Shown here: positions 35,288-43,944 of the stretch, one piece after another
Position numbering within the stretch: position 1 is the stretch's first letter
How the letters are laid out: the number at the start of each line of letters is the position of its first letter
Notes under the pieces: model-generated
The model's input: the letters and a program-made list of their open reading frames with translations, nothing else
The model's database searches: none
Told to the model about the DNA's origin: nothing
Origin: Chryseobacterium sp. Leaf394
GTDB lineage: Bacteria > Bacteroidota > Bacteroidia > Flavobacteriales > Weeksellaceae
DNA: 64,000 nt
Assembly (NCBI RefSeq): GCF_001424105.1
Contig: NZ_LMQH01000011.1
Coordinates: 944,546 to 1,008,545 of the forward strand
Direction: 5' to 3'
Position numbers and translations under genes: made by a program

Positions 35288-36103
35288 ATGAAACAGATTG
35301 TTGCGTTGACGTTCATTCTGATGTCATCATTATTTACAGCTCAGGAAGTTACGTTTACAGAATCTCAAATAAGACAGAAGCTCGATTCAATCAAAGCAGA
35401 AGGTAATTTGCTGTTCTCACTCGAAAACTCGTCGTGGCATTCTACGGATCTTGCGAGAGAAAACAATAAAATCAATGCAGATTTTGGAGGTTATCTGACC
35501 TATAAAACAAATGATACGGTGAAGACAGCAATTCTGAATAAGAGGAAAAACAAAGTCATTGCAGAATATTCATTTAAAAGCAATGGTAAAAAACCTGTGA
35601 TTGAAAATTTTTCTGAACGAAATCTGAATTCTTTTGAAACAGCCTTAAAAGACGTCCGTGAAAAGGTAATTAGCCAACTTTCAGACCCAAAATATGAAGT
35701 TGCAGTTCCCGAAGGTTTCAACCTGAATATTATCATAATTCCTTTTGGAGAGAAGTTTAAGACTTATCTAATTGCCGGAACGTCGGAATCCAATATTATC
35801 CCTTTCGGGAATGATTATTTGTTCATCACTGATAAAGAGGGAAAGATTATTTCAAACAAAAAATTTCACTCAAGACTGATTCCAATCATGACTTTAATGC
35901 CGAAGGACGGAACGGTTACCATGTCTTCACACAGTCATTTAAGAACCAGCCCATTTATTTCGGCTACAGATATATGTACTTTCAGGCTTTACGCACCTTT
36001 TACAAATCTCGAAGAATTTTCAGTTTATTCGACGGCTTTGGGAGCATATATGATTTATAATTACAAAAAAGACAGCCTTATAAAAGCGAAAGACATCAAA
36101 TAA
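35288..36103 (+). CDS. exported hypothetical protein
   Basis: A 271-residue protein with a signal peptide (residues 1-19, ending LFTAQ). I do not recognise a family. Features: an ENSSWHSTDL segment, a GGYLTYKTNDTVK strand pair, a central YLIAGTSESNIIPFGNDYLFI and a histidine-containing MSSHSHLRTSPFISATDICTF (partial), which could bind a metal. The stop shares a base with the next ATG, so it starts a three-gene operon of small envelope proteins. Confidence 0.7.
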   Translation: MKQIVALTFILMSSLFTAQEVTFTESQIRQKLDSIKAEGNLLFSLENSSWHSTDLARENNKINADFGGYLTYKTNDTVKTAILNKRKNKVIAEYSFKSNGKKPVIENFSERNLNSFETALKDVREKVISQLSDPKYEVAVPEGFNLNIIIIPFGEKFKTYLIAGTSESNIIPFGNDYLFITDKEGKIISNKKFHSRLIPIMTLMPKDGTVTMSSHSHLRTSPFISATDICTFRLYAPFTNLEEFSVYSTALGAYMIYNYKKDSLIKAKDIK

Positions 36104-36462
36104 TGAAAAAACTTCTTATCATTGTAGCTTCAGTAATCATTTTTATCGTTCTATCCATCACAATTTACTGGAATCTTCCCATAGAAATCACAAGAAAATC
36201 TGATATAGAATCTGGAAATAAAATAATTCAGAATATTGAAAATTACAAGAAGACCAACGGAAAACTTCCTGAAAATGGAGACTGGAAAACACTTGAAAAG
36301 TTAGGTTTTAAATTTGAAAAGGTTATCCCTTATCTTGATTATACATCTGATAATAAAGGTGTTTATGAATTAACGTACATTGAAGGTTTTGACGGCCCTT
36401 ATCTGATGTGGAATTCAAACGAGAAAAAATGGACGATAGATTTTCCTAAAATTAATGATTAA
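36103..36462 (+). CDS. small membrane-anchored hypothetical protein
   Basis: A 119-residue protein with one N-terminal transmembrane helix (residues 4-24) and a periplasmic part with KIIQNIENYKKTNGKLPENGDW. That heptad-like helix followed by a Pro-Gly-type turn resembles the N-terminal helix of pseudopilins, but no prepilin cleavage motif is visible. Its function is unknown. Translation is coupled to the preceding gene through a TAATG overlap. Confidence 0.7.
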   Translation: MKKLLIIVASVIIFIVLSITIYWNLPIEITRKSDIESGNKIIQNIENYKKTNGKLPENGDWKTLEKLGFKFEKVIPYLDYTSDNKGVYELTYIEGFDGPYLMWNSNEKKWTIDFPKIND

Positions 36463-36467
36463 GAGAA

Positions 36468-36650
36468 ATGAGTAAAGTAAAAGGATTTAGTATATCAATT
36501 GTTAGTTTTATCTTAGGATTTATTTTAAATGGTCTGGCCTGGACAATTTTACCAGGGCCAAATTTGAATACATTAGCATTAATAGTCGGCTTACTTCTTA
36601 TGCTGATTGGTGGATGTTTTTTTGTAGCAAGTTTTTTCTTTGAAAACTAA
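36468..36650 (+). CDS. 60-residue two-helix membrane protein
   Basis: Two hydrophobic segments (about residues 7-27 and 34-57) joined by a short PGPNLN turn. It lies 5 nt after the preceding stop and before a terminator, so it is the last gene of the three-gene unit. No family is recognised. Confidence 0.55.
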   Translation: MSKVKGFSISIVSFILGFILNGLAWTILPGPNLNTLALIVGLLLMLIGGCFFVASFFFEN

Positions 36651-36677
36651 AAAAGACTGCTTTCCGGCAGTCTTTCT
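36651..36677. terminator. bidirectional terminator
   Basis: AAAGACTGC and GCAGTCTTT pair perfectly over 9 bp around TTTCCG. It separates the small operon from convergent purK. Confidence 0.85.
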
Positions 36678-36695
36678 TAATATATTTTAAAGATC

Positions 36696-37805
36696 TTAAG
36701 CAATCACTCTCACCATGGCTTTTACTTCCACCAACTTCTCCATCAGTTCCTCGCGTGAGTCTGCCAAAACATTGATGTGTCCCATCTTTCTGCCGGGTTT
36801 GGTTTCTGTTTTTCCGTAAAGGTGAACGTAGGTTTCAGGAAGTTTTAAAACTTCTTCCATGCCTTCATAAATTACTTTTCCTGAAAAGCCTTCAGCACCA
36901 ACCAAATTCAGCATGCCGCTGTAAATAATGGCGTCGGTATCAGCTAATGGTAAATTTTTCACCACACGGTACATTTGCTCAAACTGCGAATTGGAATTAC
37001 CTTCCTGGCTTTGATGACCTGAATTGTGCAGTCTCGGAGCAGTTTCGTTCACCCAAACTTTCCCTTCTTTATCTAAAAACAATTCGATTGCAAACAATCC
37101 CGGGGAATTTACAGCATTTAAAAATTTCTCGGCGATGGAATCTATTTGATTTTCAATTTCTTCGCTTAAGAAAACCGGACAGATATTAAAGTCAAGCAAA
37201 TTTAATTTCGGGTCGGCAACCATTTCTGTTACTGGGAAAGTCTGTGTTTCTCCCTTTTCGTTTCTGGCTACAATGACAGAAAGTTCCTTATCAATATCAA
37301 CCAGTTTTTCCAATACAGAATCCTGAGTCCAGAGATTTTTCATGTCTTCGTTGGTGCGGATGACCTGTACACCTTTTCCGTCGTAACCGCCAGTATTCAG
37401 CTTTTGTACGAAAGGCAGTGCGATTTTAATTTCATCTTCCGTTCCATCCATAATTTCAAATTCAGGACTTGGAATATTGTGTTCTTCATAAAATTTCTTC
37501 TGAAGAATTTTCTGTTGAATCGTTTTAATAATTGCAGAATTCGGAACTACCTTCACCCCTTGATTTTCAAGTTCAGCCAAAGCGTCTGCATTCACGTGTT
37601 CAATTTCAATCGTCACCACATCTTTATCTCGTCCAAAATCCAGAACGGTGTCGTAATCATTAAAACTTCCCTGAGTAAAATATGAAATATTGTGACAAGG
37701 TGCATCAGCAGCCGGATCTAAAGTGTAAAATTCATCATCATACTTCAGCGCTTCCTGAATCAGCATTCTCCCGAGCTGTCCGCCTCCTAAAATTCCTATT
37801 TTCAT
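36696..37805 (-). CDS. purK: 5-(carboxyamino)imidazole ribonucleotide synthase
   Basis: A 369-residue ATP-grasp enzyme that carboxylates AIR to N5-CAIR in purine synthesis. It starts KIGILGGGQLGRMLI, the nucleotide-binding N-terminal domain. The ATP-grasp core includes VQKLNTGGYDGKGVQVI and the metal-binding VNETAPRLHNSGH. Length is normal. The partner purE is not next to it. It is the third purine-synthesis gene of the window, but is far from purB and purL. Confidence 0.95.
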   Translation of the reverse strand: MKIGILGGGQLGRMLIQEALKYDDEFYTLDPAADAPCHNISYFTQGSFNDYDTVLDFGRDKDVVTIEIEHVNADALAELENQGVKVVPNSAIIKTIQQKILQKKFYEEHNIPSPEFEIMDGTEDEIKIALPFVQKLNTGGYDGKGVQVIRTNEDMKNLWTQDSVLEKLVDIDKELSVIVARNEKGETQTFPVTEMVADPKLNLLDFNICPVFLSEEIENQIDSIAEKFLNAVNSPGLFAIELFLDKEGKVWVNETAPRLHNSGHQSQEGNSNSQFEQMYRVVKNLPLADTDAIIYSGMLNLVGAEGFSGKVIYEGMEEVLKLPETYVHLYGKTETKPGRKMGHINVLADSREELMEKLVEVKAMVRVIA

Positions 37806-37899
37806 TTTTATTTGATTTATTTTTTTAAATTTAATTTGATTGAACTGCTTAAAAGTTTTTAAATAATTTAAGCCAAAATCAATTCTTTATTTTCAGCTT

Positions 37900-38451
37900 T
37901 TACTTGATTTTATCAAGCATAAGGTAACCCAGAAAAGTATAATTCTGCTGATCTTCCGCCTCTGATTTTCTGATTTTCAGAGAATAATTCTGCTTCATTT
38001 CTTCAGGTAAAATTTCATTCACACTGAAAATATCATCAATATCAACCCCGAATTTTTCATCGATATGACTTCCGGCACCTTTGAATCCCATGGTCTGATA
38101 AAACTCTGTCGCCTTTGATTTTTTCACGACTTCACCCAGCGTTTTTCCAACCATCAGATGTTGCTCGTGGAATTCTTTGAAATGGTCTGCCTTGTAACCT
38201 CCCATATTGACGAAGAACAGTTTTTCCTCATTTTCAAAGCTGTTTTTAGGCTCTACCAAAATCTCGTATCCATCGGCAAACTTCACTTCCTGATAAGCGT
38301 CGATGTGAATCTTTCCCTTAGCTTCAGGCCAGAAATCCTTTATAGCGGGCACCAGATCTTTTAGAGTTTCTGCAATTCCGAAAAAAACATCGTGCTGTTC
38401 GATATTTCTGCCTTTGGGCGTAGCTCCCAGAATGATATAGAATAACTTCAT
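37900..38451 (-). CDS. DUF1543-domain protein
   Basis: A 183-residue soluble protein. LFYIILGATPKGRNIEQHD is the characteristic DUF1543 opening. HIDAYQEVKFADGYEI and FFVNMGGYKADHFKEFHEQH follow; the last resembles a repeated half-domain. Structural and biochemical roles are not known. A minus-strand -7 box (38470-38477) gives a leader of about 12 nt. Confidence 0.85.
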   Translation of the reverse strand: MKLFYIILGATPKGRNIEQHDVFFGIAETLKDLVPAIKDFWPEAKGKIHIDAYQEVKFADGYEILVEPKNSFENEEKLFFVNMGGYKADHFKEFHEQHLMVGKTLGEVVKKSKATEFYQTMGFKGAGSHIDEKFGVDIDDIFSVNEILPEEMKQNYSLKIRKSEAEDQQNYTFLGYLMLDKIK

Positions 38452-38469
38452 TTTTGAATTTTACTTTTG

Positions 38470-38477
38470 CAAAAATA
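38470..38477 (-). promoter_or_regulatory. promoter -7 box of the DUF1543 gene
   Basis: Minus-strand TATTTTTG matches TAnnTTTG. It directly abuts a plus-strand TACTTTTG at 38462-38469, which makes a near-palindromic pair of boxes, possibly a divergent promoter. Confidence 0.55.
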
Positions 38478-38480
38478 CGG

Positions 38481-38516
38481 CAAAAAATAATCCTGAGTGA
38501 ATGTTTGCATGAAAAC
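38481..38516 (+). repeat. 36-nt direct repeat, copy 1
   Basis: Matches 39525-39560 at about 34 of 36 positions; shared core GAGTGAATGTTTGC. It lies upstream of the outer-membrane protein gene. Confidence 0.65.
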
Positions 38517-38675
38517 GGCAGCACTTTTACCATAATGAAATCTGAGAATCATAAATCTTTGTAAAGAGGATTGTTTTGATAGCATTCAGTTGCTTACTTG
38601 ATTGGAAACGAAAAGATTTACATTTTAAAATTTAAATACACTTTTTGCGTTAGAGGAAAAACTTCTCAATAACAC

Positions 38676-39413
38676 ATGAAATTTCTATTAAAAACTGCTG
38701 CAATAGCACTGCTCCTTTTTTCGGAAAAATACTATTCCCAATCTGATTACTCTTTGGGAATTACGGTAGGTTCAGGCATGAACATTTTTAAAAATAATCT
38801 ATCCACTGACAAAACCCAGTTCAGTTCAAACAAACCTTTTTCGTTTTATTTTGGAGGAAAACTGGTGAAGAATTTAGACGACAAAAATAAATTGTTCGCG
38901 GACCTTCTGATCACAAGAAAGAAAATAGAATATGAGTATAGCCTCACTGAGTCGGAAATTCCATTTACAAATAAGGAAATTTTTGGACAGAAATATGACT
39001 GCATTTCAATTTACGTCGGATACAGAAGATTATTTCCATGGAAGGAAAGCTTCATTTATGTCGAAGGAAGTGTGGGTGCCGATTATAACAACAATGTAAT
39101 GAGCTACAACAGGGGAAATGGCCAATCGCAGGACGCTCTTACCGAAACCATTTACTATGAAGGTTCCTACAACAGCAATATTGGTGAGAAAAGCTATACG
39201 ATCAGTACAAATATAGGATTTGGTTTCAATTTTGGGTTTAGGAATCAGTTTGACTTAGGAATAACGATGAATGTACCGTTTCAAAAAATTCAGACCAAAG
39301 AATCTGATTTTCAATATACATGGAGTTATAAAGGTAAAGAATATGTGCACCAGCTGAAATATTTGGGGAATATCTATTACCCGAGTTTAAGATTTACGTA
39401 TTATGTTTTTTAG
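38676..39413 (+). CDS. outer-membrane beta-barrel protein
   Basis: A 245-residue protein with a signal peptide (residues 1-21, ending YYSQ). Alternating hydrophobic and polar strands follow: DYSLGITVGSGMNIF, FSFYFGGKLV, FADLLITRKKIEYEYSL, ISIYVGYRRLF and others. The C-terminus ends in an aromatic residue (RFTYYVF), as in small eight- to ten-stranded barrels of the PorT/OmpA-like type in Bacteroidota. Function is unknown. It stands alone between two copies of a 36-nt direct repeat. Confidence 0.72.
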   Translation: MKFLLKTAAIALLLFSEKYYSQSDYSLGITVGSGMNIFKNNLSTDKTQFSSNKPFSFYFGGKLVKNLDDKNKLFADLLITRKKIEYEYSLTESEIPFTNKEIFGQKYDCISIYVGYRRLFPWKESFIYVEGSVGADYNNNVMSYNRGNGQSQDALTETIYYEGSYNSNIGEKSYTISTNIGFGFNFGFRNQFDLGITMNVPFQKIQTKESDFQYTWSYKGKEYVHQLKYLGNIYYPSLRFTYYVF

Positions 39414-39524
39414 GGATTTTTGTATAATTCATTTGCGAAAAATTCATTCTTTTAAACCGTTAAAATTTAAATTTAAACAAAATCAAAACGGCTTATACCA
39501 GCTTTCACGCTTCATCAAAGATGA

Positions 39525-39560
39525 CAAAAAATAATCTTGAGTGAATGTTTGCCTGAAAAC
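39525..39560 (+). repeat. 36-nt direct repeat, copy 2
   Basis: Second copy of the 38481-38516 repeat, here just upstream of the -7 box of the TauE-family gene. Confidence 0.65.
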
Positions 39561-39571
39561 CTCAAAGGTTT

Positions 39572-39579
39572 TATATTTG
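39572..39579 (+). promoter_or_regulatory. TauE-gene promoter -7 box, abutting the start codon
   Basis: TATATTTG is a perfect TAnnTTTG. Its G is 5 nt before the A of the ATG at 39584, predicting a leaderless or nearly leaderless mRNA. Confidence 0.55.
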
Positions 39580-39583
39580 TAGC

Positions 39584-40414
39584 ATGTCGGAGATCATTAT
39601 TCTTTTTCTTGGCGCTATCTCAGCAGGTCTTTTAGGTTCACTTACAGGTTTGGGAGGAGGAGTTATCATCATCCCTCTGCTGACGCTGGGTTTTGGCGTT
39701 CCGATGCATTACGCAATCGGTGCTTCACTGATTTCCGTTATCGGAACTTCTTCCGGAGCAGCAGTCGCTTTTGTGAAGGAAGGCTTTACCAATATGAGAA
39801 TAGGAATGTTTCTGGAAATTGCCACCACTGCGGGAGCAATTGCCGGCGCCCTCGTTTCAGGAATGCTGAATCCGAATACCATCGGAATTATCTTCGCAAG
39901 TATTCTTTTGCTTACCGTTGTTTTAAATTTAAAAGGAAAACCCGATCATCAGGAACCGCGTATTAAAGGAACTTTAGAAGACAAATTAAAGCTCTACGGA
40001 ACTTTTCCGGATAAAGGTGTTCTGAAAAGTTACTCTGCGCGAAACACTGTTCCCGGATTTTTTATGATGATGTTTGCCGGTGCGATGTCCGGACTTTTAG
40101 GAATCGGTTCCGGTGCATTGAAAGTGTTGGCAATGGATAATATGATGAGGTTGCCGTTCAAGGTTTCTACCACGACGAGTAATTTTATGATTGGCGTAAC
40201 TGCCGTTGCGAGCTCATTAATTTATTTCCAGAGAGGCGAAATTATCCCTGTAATTGTTGCGCCGGTTTTGGTGGGCGTTGTGGTTGGAAGTTTCATCGGT
40301 TCAAAAACTTTAATGGTTTCTAAAACGAAAAAGCTGAAGACATTTTTTGCCATCGTGATTACGATTCTTTCAGTGTATATGATGTATAACGGAATTAGAA
40401 ACAATTTCTCATGA
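39584..40414 (+). CDS. TauE/SafE-family sulfite/anion exporter
   Basis: A 276-residue membrane protein with about eight helices in two related halves. The first half carries GLLGSLTGLGGGVIIIPLL (19 residues), the Gly-rich family signature. The second half has FAGAMSGLLGIGSGALKV at the matching place. The family exports sulfite, sulfoacetate or related organosulfur anions. Its stop overlaps the ATG of the DUF1634 gene (ATGA), a partnership that is common in bacteria. Confidence 0.88.
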   Translation: MSEIIILFLGAISAGLLGSLTGLGGGVIIIPLLTLGFGVPMHYAIGASLISVIGTSSGAAVAFVKEGFTNMRIGMFLEIATTAGAIAGALVSGMLNPNTIGIIFASILLLTVVLNLKGKPDHQEPRIKGTLEDKLKLYGTFPDKGVLKSYSARNTVPGFFMMMFAGAMSGLLGIGSGALKVLAMDNMMRLPFKVSTTTSNFMIGVTAVASSLIYFQRGEIIPVIVAPVLVGVVVGSFIGSKTLMVSKTKKLKTFFAIVITILSVYMMYNGIRNNFS

Positions 40415-40794
40415 GAAAGAATTTCACTGATGTAGACCTGAACCGTTCCGTTGGAAATCTCCTCCGTTTAGGCGTAATTTTATCGGTTATCACTTCCCTG
40501 ATTGGTTTTATTAAACTATTCATGGAAGGTTTTAAAATGCCCCGAAAATACAAGCTTCTCGACATGGGAACCTCTTCGGAAAAAGTCTGGAGTCATTTTT
40601 GGGAAACGCTTTGCAAAGGTGAAGGAATGGCCATCATTCAATTGGGAATTCTAATGCTTATTTTCACGCCTTTAATGAGAATTATCTTTGCTCTGATTGG
40701 ATATTTAAAGGAAAAAGATTATACTTATGTGATTATTTCTTCAATCGTGCTGGCGATTATGGCGGTGAGCTTTTTTACGGGTTATGCGCATTAA
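40411..40794 (+). CDS. DUF1634 membrane protein
   Basis: A 127-residue protein with three hydrophobic helices (about residues 16-36, 70-93 and 103-125) and the family opening DVDLNRSVGNLLRLGVILS. DUF1634 proteins are usually encoded directly after TauE/SafE transporters and presumably form part of the same complex. Overlaps both neighbours: four bases with TauE and 11 nt with the next gene. Confidence 0.85.
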   Translation: MRKNFTDVDLNRSVGNLLRLGVILSVITSLIGFIKLFMEGFKMPRKYKLLDMGTSSEKVWSHFWETLCKGEGMAIIQLGILMLIFTPLMRIIFALIGYLKEKDYTYVIISSIVLAIMAVSFFTGYAH

Positions 40795-41254
40795 ATTTCT
40801 ATATAAATCGGTTTCCTTCATATTTCTTTTTACAGCAAGTATAATATCTGCTCAAACTAAAAGAGAAATGGAGAAAATATTTAAGAATAGCATTAGTCAA
40901 CCTAAAAAATCAAAAATTATTGTAGGTCAAAATTCTTGGAAGATCTGTGTAGATATTAGTAGTAATACAATCAATCTCTTTGAAACAAAGTTTGAGAAAT
41001 ATGCAGATTGTTGTAGATATGATGAATGGACTTTTTACAAGAAGAATAAGTTTATAAAAAACGAAGCTTATAGTTGTAAAGAACCACCTTACTCAAAAGT
41101 TACAACACAAGACGATTGGTATGAAATTGAATATGTGGAAGCCGAAAATTTAGTTCTTGTGATTAAAAGTCAAAAAAGAACTGACAAGTTTATCGTCAAA
41201 GAACTTCAAAAACGAAAAGACAACTTACATATTATTAAATTAGTTAAGATATAG
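40784..41254 (+). CDS. exported hypothetical protein
   Basis: A 156-residue protein with a signal peptide (residues 1-24, ending IISAQ). The mature part holds the close Cys pattern WKICVDIS, YADCCRYDEW and AYSCKE, four cysteines that may form two disulfides in the periplasm. No family is recognised. It overlaps DUF1634 by 11 nt, so it is the third gene of that operon, though its base composition is more AT-rich than that of its neighbours. Confidence 0.7.
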   Translation: MRIKFLYKSVSFIFLFTASIISAQTKREMEKIFKNSISQPKKSKIIVGQNSWKICVDISSNTINLFETKFEKYADCCRYDEWTFYKKNKFIKNEAYSCKEPPYSKVTTQDDWYEIEYVEAENLVLVIKSQKRTDKFIVKELQKRKDNLHIIKLVKI

Positions 41255-41257
41255 TTT

Positions 41258-41635
41258 TCATTCTTCATAAAACTCCAGCGGCAAACCATCAGGATCCTGC
41301 GTAAAGAAAAACTCTTTTCCGGTAAATTCATCAATGCGGATTTCCTCGCAGTTCAAACCTTTCTGAATTAATTCTTTACGTTTTTCATTCACATCTTCAA
41401 CAGAAAAAGCAAGGTGTCTTAAGCCACACGATTCCGGTCTTGAAGGTCGTTCAGGAGGATTTGGAAATGAGAATAACTCAATCACATAATGATCTCCAAT
41501 CCCTAGATCCAGTTTGTAGGACTGTCTTTCTTCACGGTACACTTCACGGAGAATGTTTAAACCTAAAATTTCGGTATAAAAGTTTTTTGAGACTTCATAA
41601 TCTGAGCAGATGATGGCAATGTGATGTATTTTCAT
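41258..41635 (-). CDS. VOC-superfamily (glyoxalase-like) protein
   Basis: A 125-residue single-domain protein with two beta-alpha-beta-beta-beta units: IHHIAIICSDYEVSKNFYTEILGL and LRHLAFSVEDVNEKRKEL (each quoted in part). Possible metal ligands are the first His, the Glu in YVIELFSF, His in LRHLAF and the terminal Glu in LPLEFYEE. Length and motifs resemble the GloA2/SMU1112c group. The ATG at 41635 is used; the TTG two codons earlier overlaps the -7 box. Confidence 0.88.
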   Translation of the reverse strand: MKIHHIAIICSDYEVSKNFYTEILGLNILREVYREERQSYKLDLGIGDHYVIELFSFPNPPERPSRPESCGLRHLAFSVEDVNEKRKELIQKGLNCEEIRIDEFTGKEFFFTQDPDGLPLEFYEE

Positions 41636-41638
41636 CTT

Positions 41639-41646
41639 CAAATATA
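41639..41646 (-). promoter_or_regulatory. VOC-gene promoter -7 box, abutting the start codon
   Basis: Minus-strand TATATTTG ends three bases before the ATG, so transcription would begin at or inside the start codon. Confidence 0.45.
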
Positions 41647-41723
41647 AAATTTTTGAATGATAATTTTAGGTGATTATCTGTGATTAATATTGATTTACAC
41701 AATAATTTTCAATATCAAATTGT

Positions 41724-41731
41724 TATATTTG
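41724..41731 (+). promoter_or_regulatory. promoter -7 box of second M13 peptidase gene
   Basis: TATATTTG matches TAnnTTTG, 34 nt before the ATG at 41765. Confidence 0.6.
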
Positions 41732-41764
41732 GTACGTTTTTCAAAATCATAAATTAAAATTTTA

Positions 41765-43849
41765 ATGAAAAAAATAAATATTGCAGTTTTGGCATTTGCA
41801 GGTCTTGTTTATTTAAACTCATGCGGTACCAACAAAAAAGTAGCTGTAAATACAGAAAAACCTGTTCCGGCAATGCGTGATTCCGTATTTGTAGGAGTGA
41901 AGGAGGAGGGCCTTAATCTCGCTTACATGGACAAATCTGTAAGACCTCAGGATGATTTTTTCACTTACGTCAACGGAAATTGGGTGAAAGAAACGCAGAT
42001 TCCTTCTGATAAAGCCAGCTGGGGCTCGTTCAATGCTTTAAGAGAGAATGTAGACGATGCTTCTCTGGATATTTTAAACGGAATTTTAAGTGAAACATAT
42101 CCCGAAGGTTCTGAAGGTCAGAAAATCCAGAATCTGTACGCGAGTTTTATGGATACTTCGAAAAGAAATGCGGAAGGTTTAACTCCTATCAAAGCAGACC
42201 TTGCAAAAATTGATGCCATCAAAAACGTCAGTGATCTTCAGAAATATTTGCTTGAAGCTACAAAACTGGGCGACAATTCTTTTTACGGCTGGAGAGTTTC
42301 TGCAGATTTGAAGGATTCTAAGATGAATGCAGTTTATTTGGGTGGTCCCGATCTTGGTTTAGGAAGAGATTATTATCAGAAAGTAAATGAAGCCAACACC
42401 AAAACACTGGCGGAATATCAGAATTATATTTCTCAGCTTTTTGTGGTCTTAGGCTATAAAAACCCAGATGTGGTTGCTAAAAATGTGGTTGATTTTGAGA
42501 AAAAGATGGCAAACGACCTTTTGACATTGGAGCAGAACCGTGATGCCAATCTGAGATACAATCCGAAGAAAGTTTCTGAGTTGCCTTCCCTGGTTAAAAA
42601 TGTAAATCTGCCTAAATACCTCAAAGATGCAGGCGTAAATACTGACCGCGTCATCATTGGCGAACTGAAGTATTATCAGAACATGGATCAGATTTTCACT
42701 CAGAAAAATATTCCTTTGCTGAAAGATTATCTGAAATACCATATTATCAACGGTAATGCATCCAACCTTGATGAGAATCTGGAGAAAATACGGTTTGATT
42801 TTTATGCTAAATATCTGCAGGGGCAAAAAGAACAGCGTCCGATGAACAAAAGAGGTCTGGCAATGGTGAATTCTATTCTGGGTGAAGCTTTTGGCAAACT
42901 GTATGTCGAAAAACAATTCACACCGGAATCCAAACAGCAGATGGAAACCTATATCGAATACATCATCAAAGCTTTCGATAAACACATTACAGAAATCGAC
43001 TGGATGTCTCCTGAAACTAAGGTAAAAGCCCATGAAAAGCTTTCTAAATTCAGTGTGAAAATTGCCTATCCCGATCAGTGGAAAGATTACTCCAAACTGA
43101 AAGTGGAAAAGGGAACTTCTTTATATTCAAATCTTCAGAATGTTTCGGCATGGCAATATGAGAAAAGTCTGGAGAAAGTTGGAAAACCGGTAGACAGGAA
43201 GGAGTGGGGGATGACACCACAAACCGTGAATGCCTATTATAGCGGTTCCAATAATGAAATTGTTTTCCCTGCAGCCATCTTACAACCTCCTTTCTACAAT
43301 CCCAAAGCTGATGCAGCTGTGAATTTTGGTGGAATTGGTGCCGTAATCGGTCATGAAATTTCCCATGGCTTCGACGACAGTGGCTCAAGATTCGATGGTG
43401 ACGGAAATTTAAATAACTGGTGGACAGCCGAAGACCGTAAAAACTTCGATGCAAAAGTGGCTCAGCTGGCTGCTCAGTATAATGCTTATGAACCTGTGAA
43501 AGGAAGTTTCGTCAACGGTAAATTTACAAGCGGTGAAAATATCGGCGATCTAGGCGGCGTTTCGGTGGCTTATGAGGCGTTACAAATGTATCTCAAAGAC
43601 AAAGGAAATCCTGGTCTGATCAGTGGTTACAATCAGGATCAAAGGTTTTTCCTAAGCTGGGCTACCGTTTGGCGTACGAAATCTACCGAGCAGTACATGA
43701 TCAATCAGGTAAAAACAGATCCGCATTCTCCGGGAGTTTTCAGGGCTTTTGGGCCTTTGGTGAATCAAGATTCATTTATCAAAGCGTTTGACATAAAGGA
43801 AGGTGACAAAATGTACAAAGCACCATCAGAAAGAATAATGATCTGGTAA
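41765..43849 (+). CDS. pepO: M13 (neprilysin-like) zinc metallopeptidase, lipoprotein
   Basis: A 694-residue peptidase. The signal peptide ends in a lipobox (LVYLNSCGT), so this copy is membrane-anchored, unlike the soluble paralogue at 21927. The zinc site is HEISH at about residues 530-534, with the third ligand Glu in SGENIGDLGG near 591. The two proteins align almost along their whole length (shared VIGHEISHGFDDSG, NEIVFPAAILQPPF). The gene is flanked by its own promoter and terminator. Confidence 0.93.
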   Translation: MKKINIAVLAFAGLVYLNSCGTNKKVAVNTEKPVPAMRDSVFVGVKEEGLNLAYMDKSVRPQDDFFTYVNGNWVKETQIPSDKASWGSFNALRENVDDASLDILNGILSETYPEGSEGQKIQNLYASFMDTSKRNAEGLTPIKADLAKIDAIKNVSDLQKYLLEATKLGDNSFYGWRVSADLKDSKMNAVYLGGPDLGLGRDYYQKVNEANTKTLAEYQNYISQLFVVLGYKNPDVVAKNVVDFEKKMANDLLTLEQNRDANLRYNPKKVSELPSLVKNVNLPKYLKDAGVNTDRVIIGELKYYQNMDQIFTQKNIPLLKDYLKYHIINGNASNLDENLEKIRFDFYAKYLQGQKEQRPMNKRGLAMVNSILGEAFGKLYVEKQFTPESKQQMETYIEYIIKAFDKHITEIDWMSPETKVKAHEKLSKFSVKIAYPDQWKDYSKLKVEKGTSLYSNLQNVSAWQYEKSLEKVGKPVDRKEWGMTPQTVNAYYSGSNNEIVFPAAILQPPFYNPKADAAVNFGGIGAVIGHEISHGFDDSGSRFDGDGNLNNWWTAEDRKNFDAKVAQLAAQYNAYEPVKGSFVNGKFTSGENIGDLGGVSVAYEALQMYLKDKGNPGLISGYNQDQRFFLSWATVWRTKSTEQYMINQVKTDPHSPGVFRAFGPLVNQDSFIKAFDIKEGDKMYKAPSERIMIW

Positions 43850-43854
43850 AATAT

Positions 43855-43882
43855 AAAGACCTGCAAAATTTTTGCAGGTCTT
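43855..43882 (+). terminator. terminator of second M13 peptidase gene
   Basis: AAAGACCTGCAAAA and TTTTGCAGGTCTTT pair perfectly, followed by more T. Confidence 0.88.
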
Positions 43883-43944
43883 TTTTTGATTGTATCTCGC
43901 TGATTTTTCAGATTTTTCAGATTTTAAAATTAAATCTAATAATC

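Noticed and set aside
42449..43033. A long minus-strand open frame (194 codons) inside the second M13 peptidase gene.
   Set aside because: It is a shadow of the M13 gene on the other strand, which has clear motifs and codon structure.
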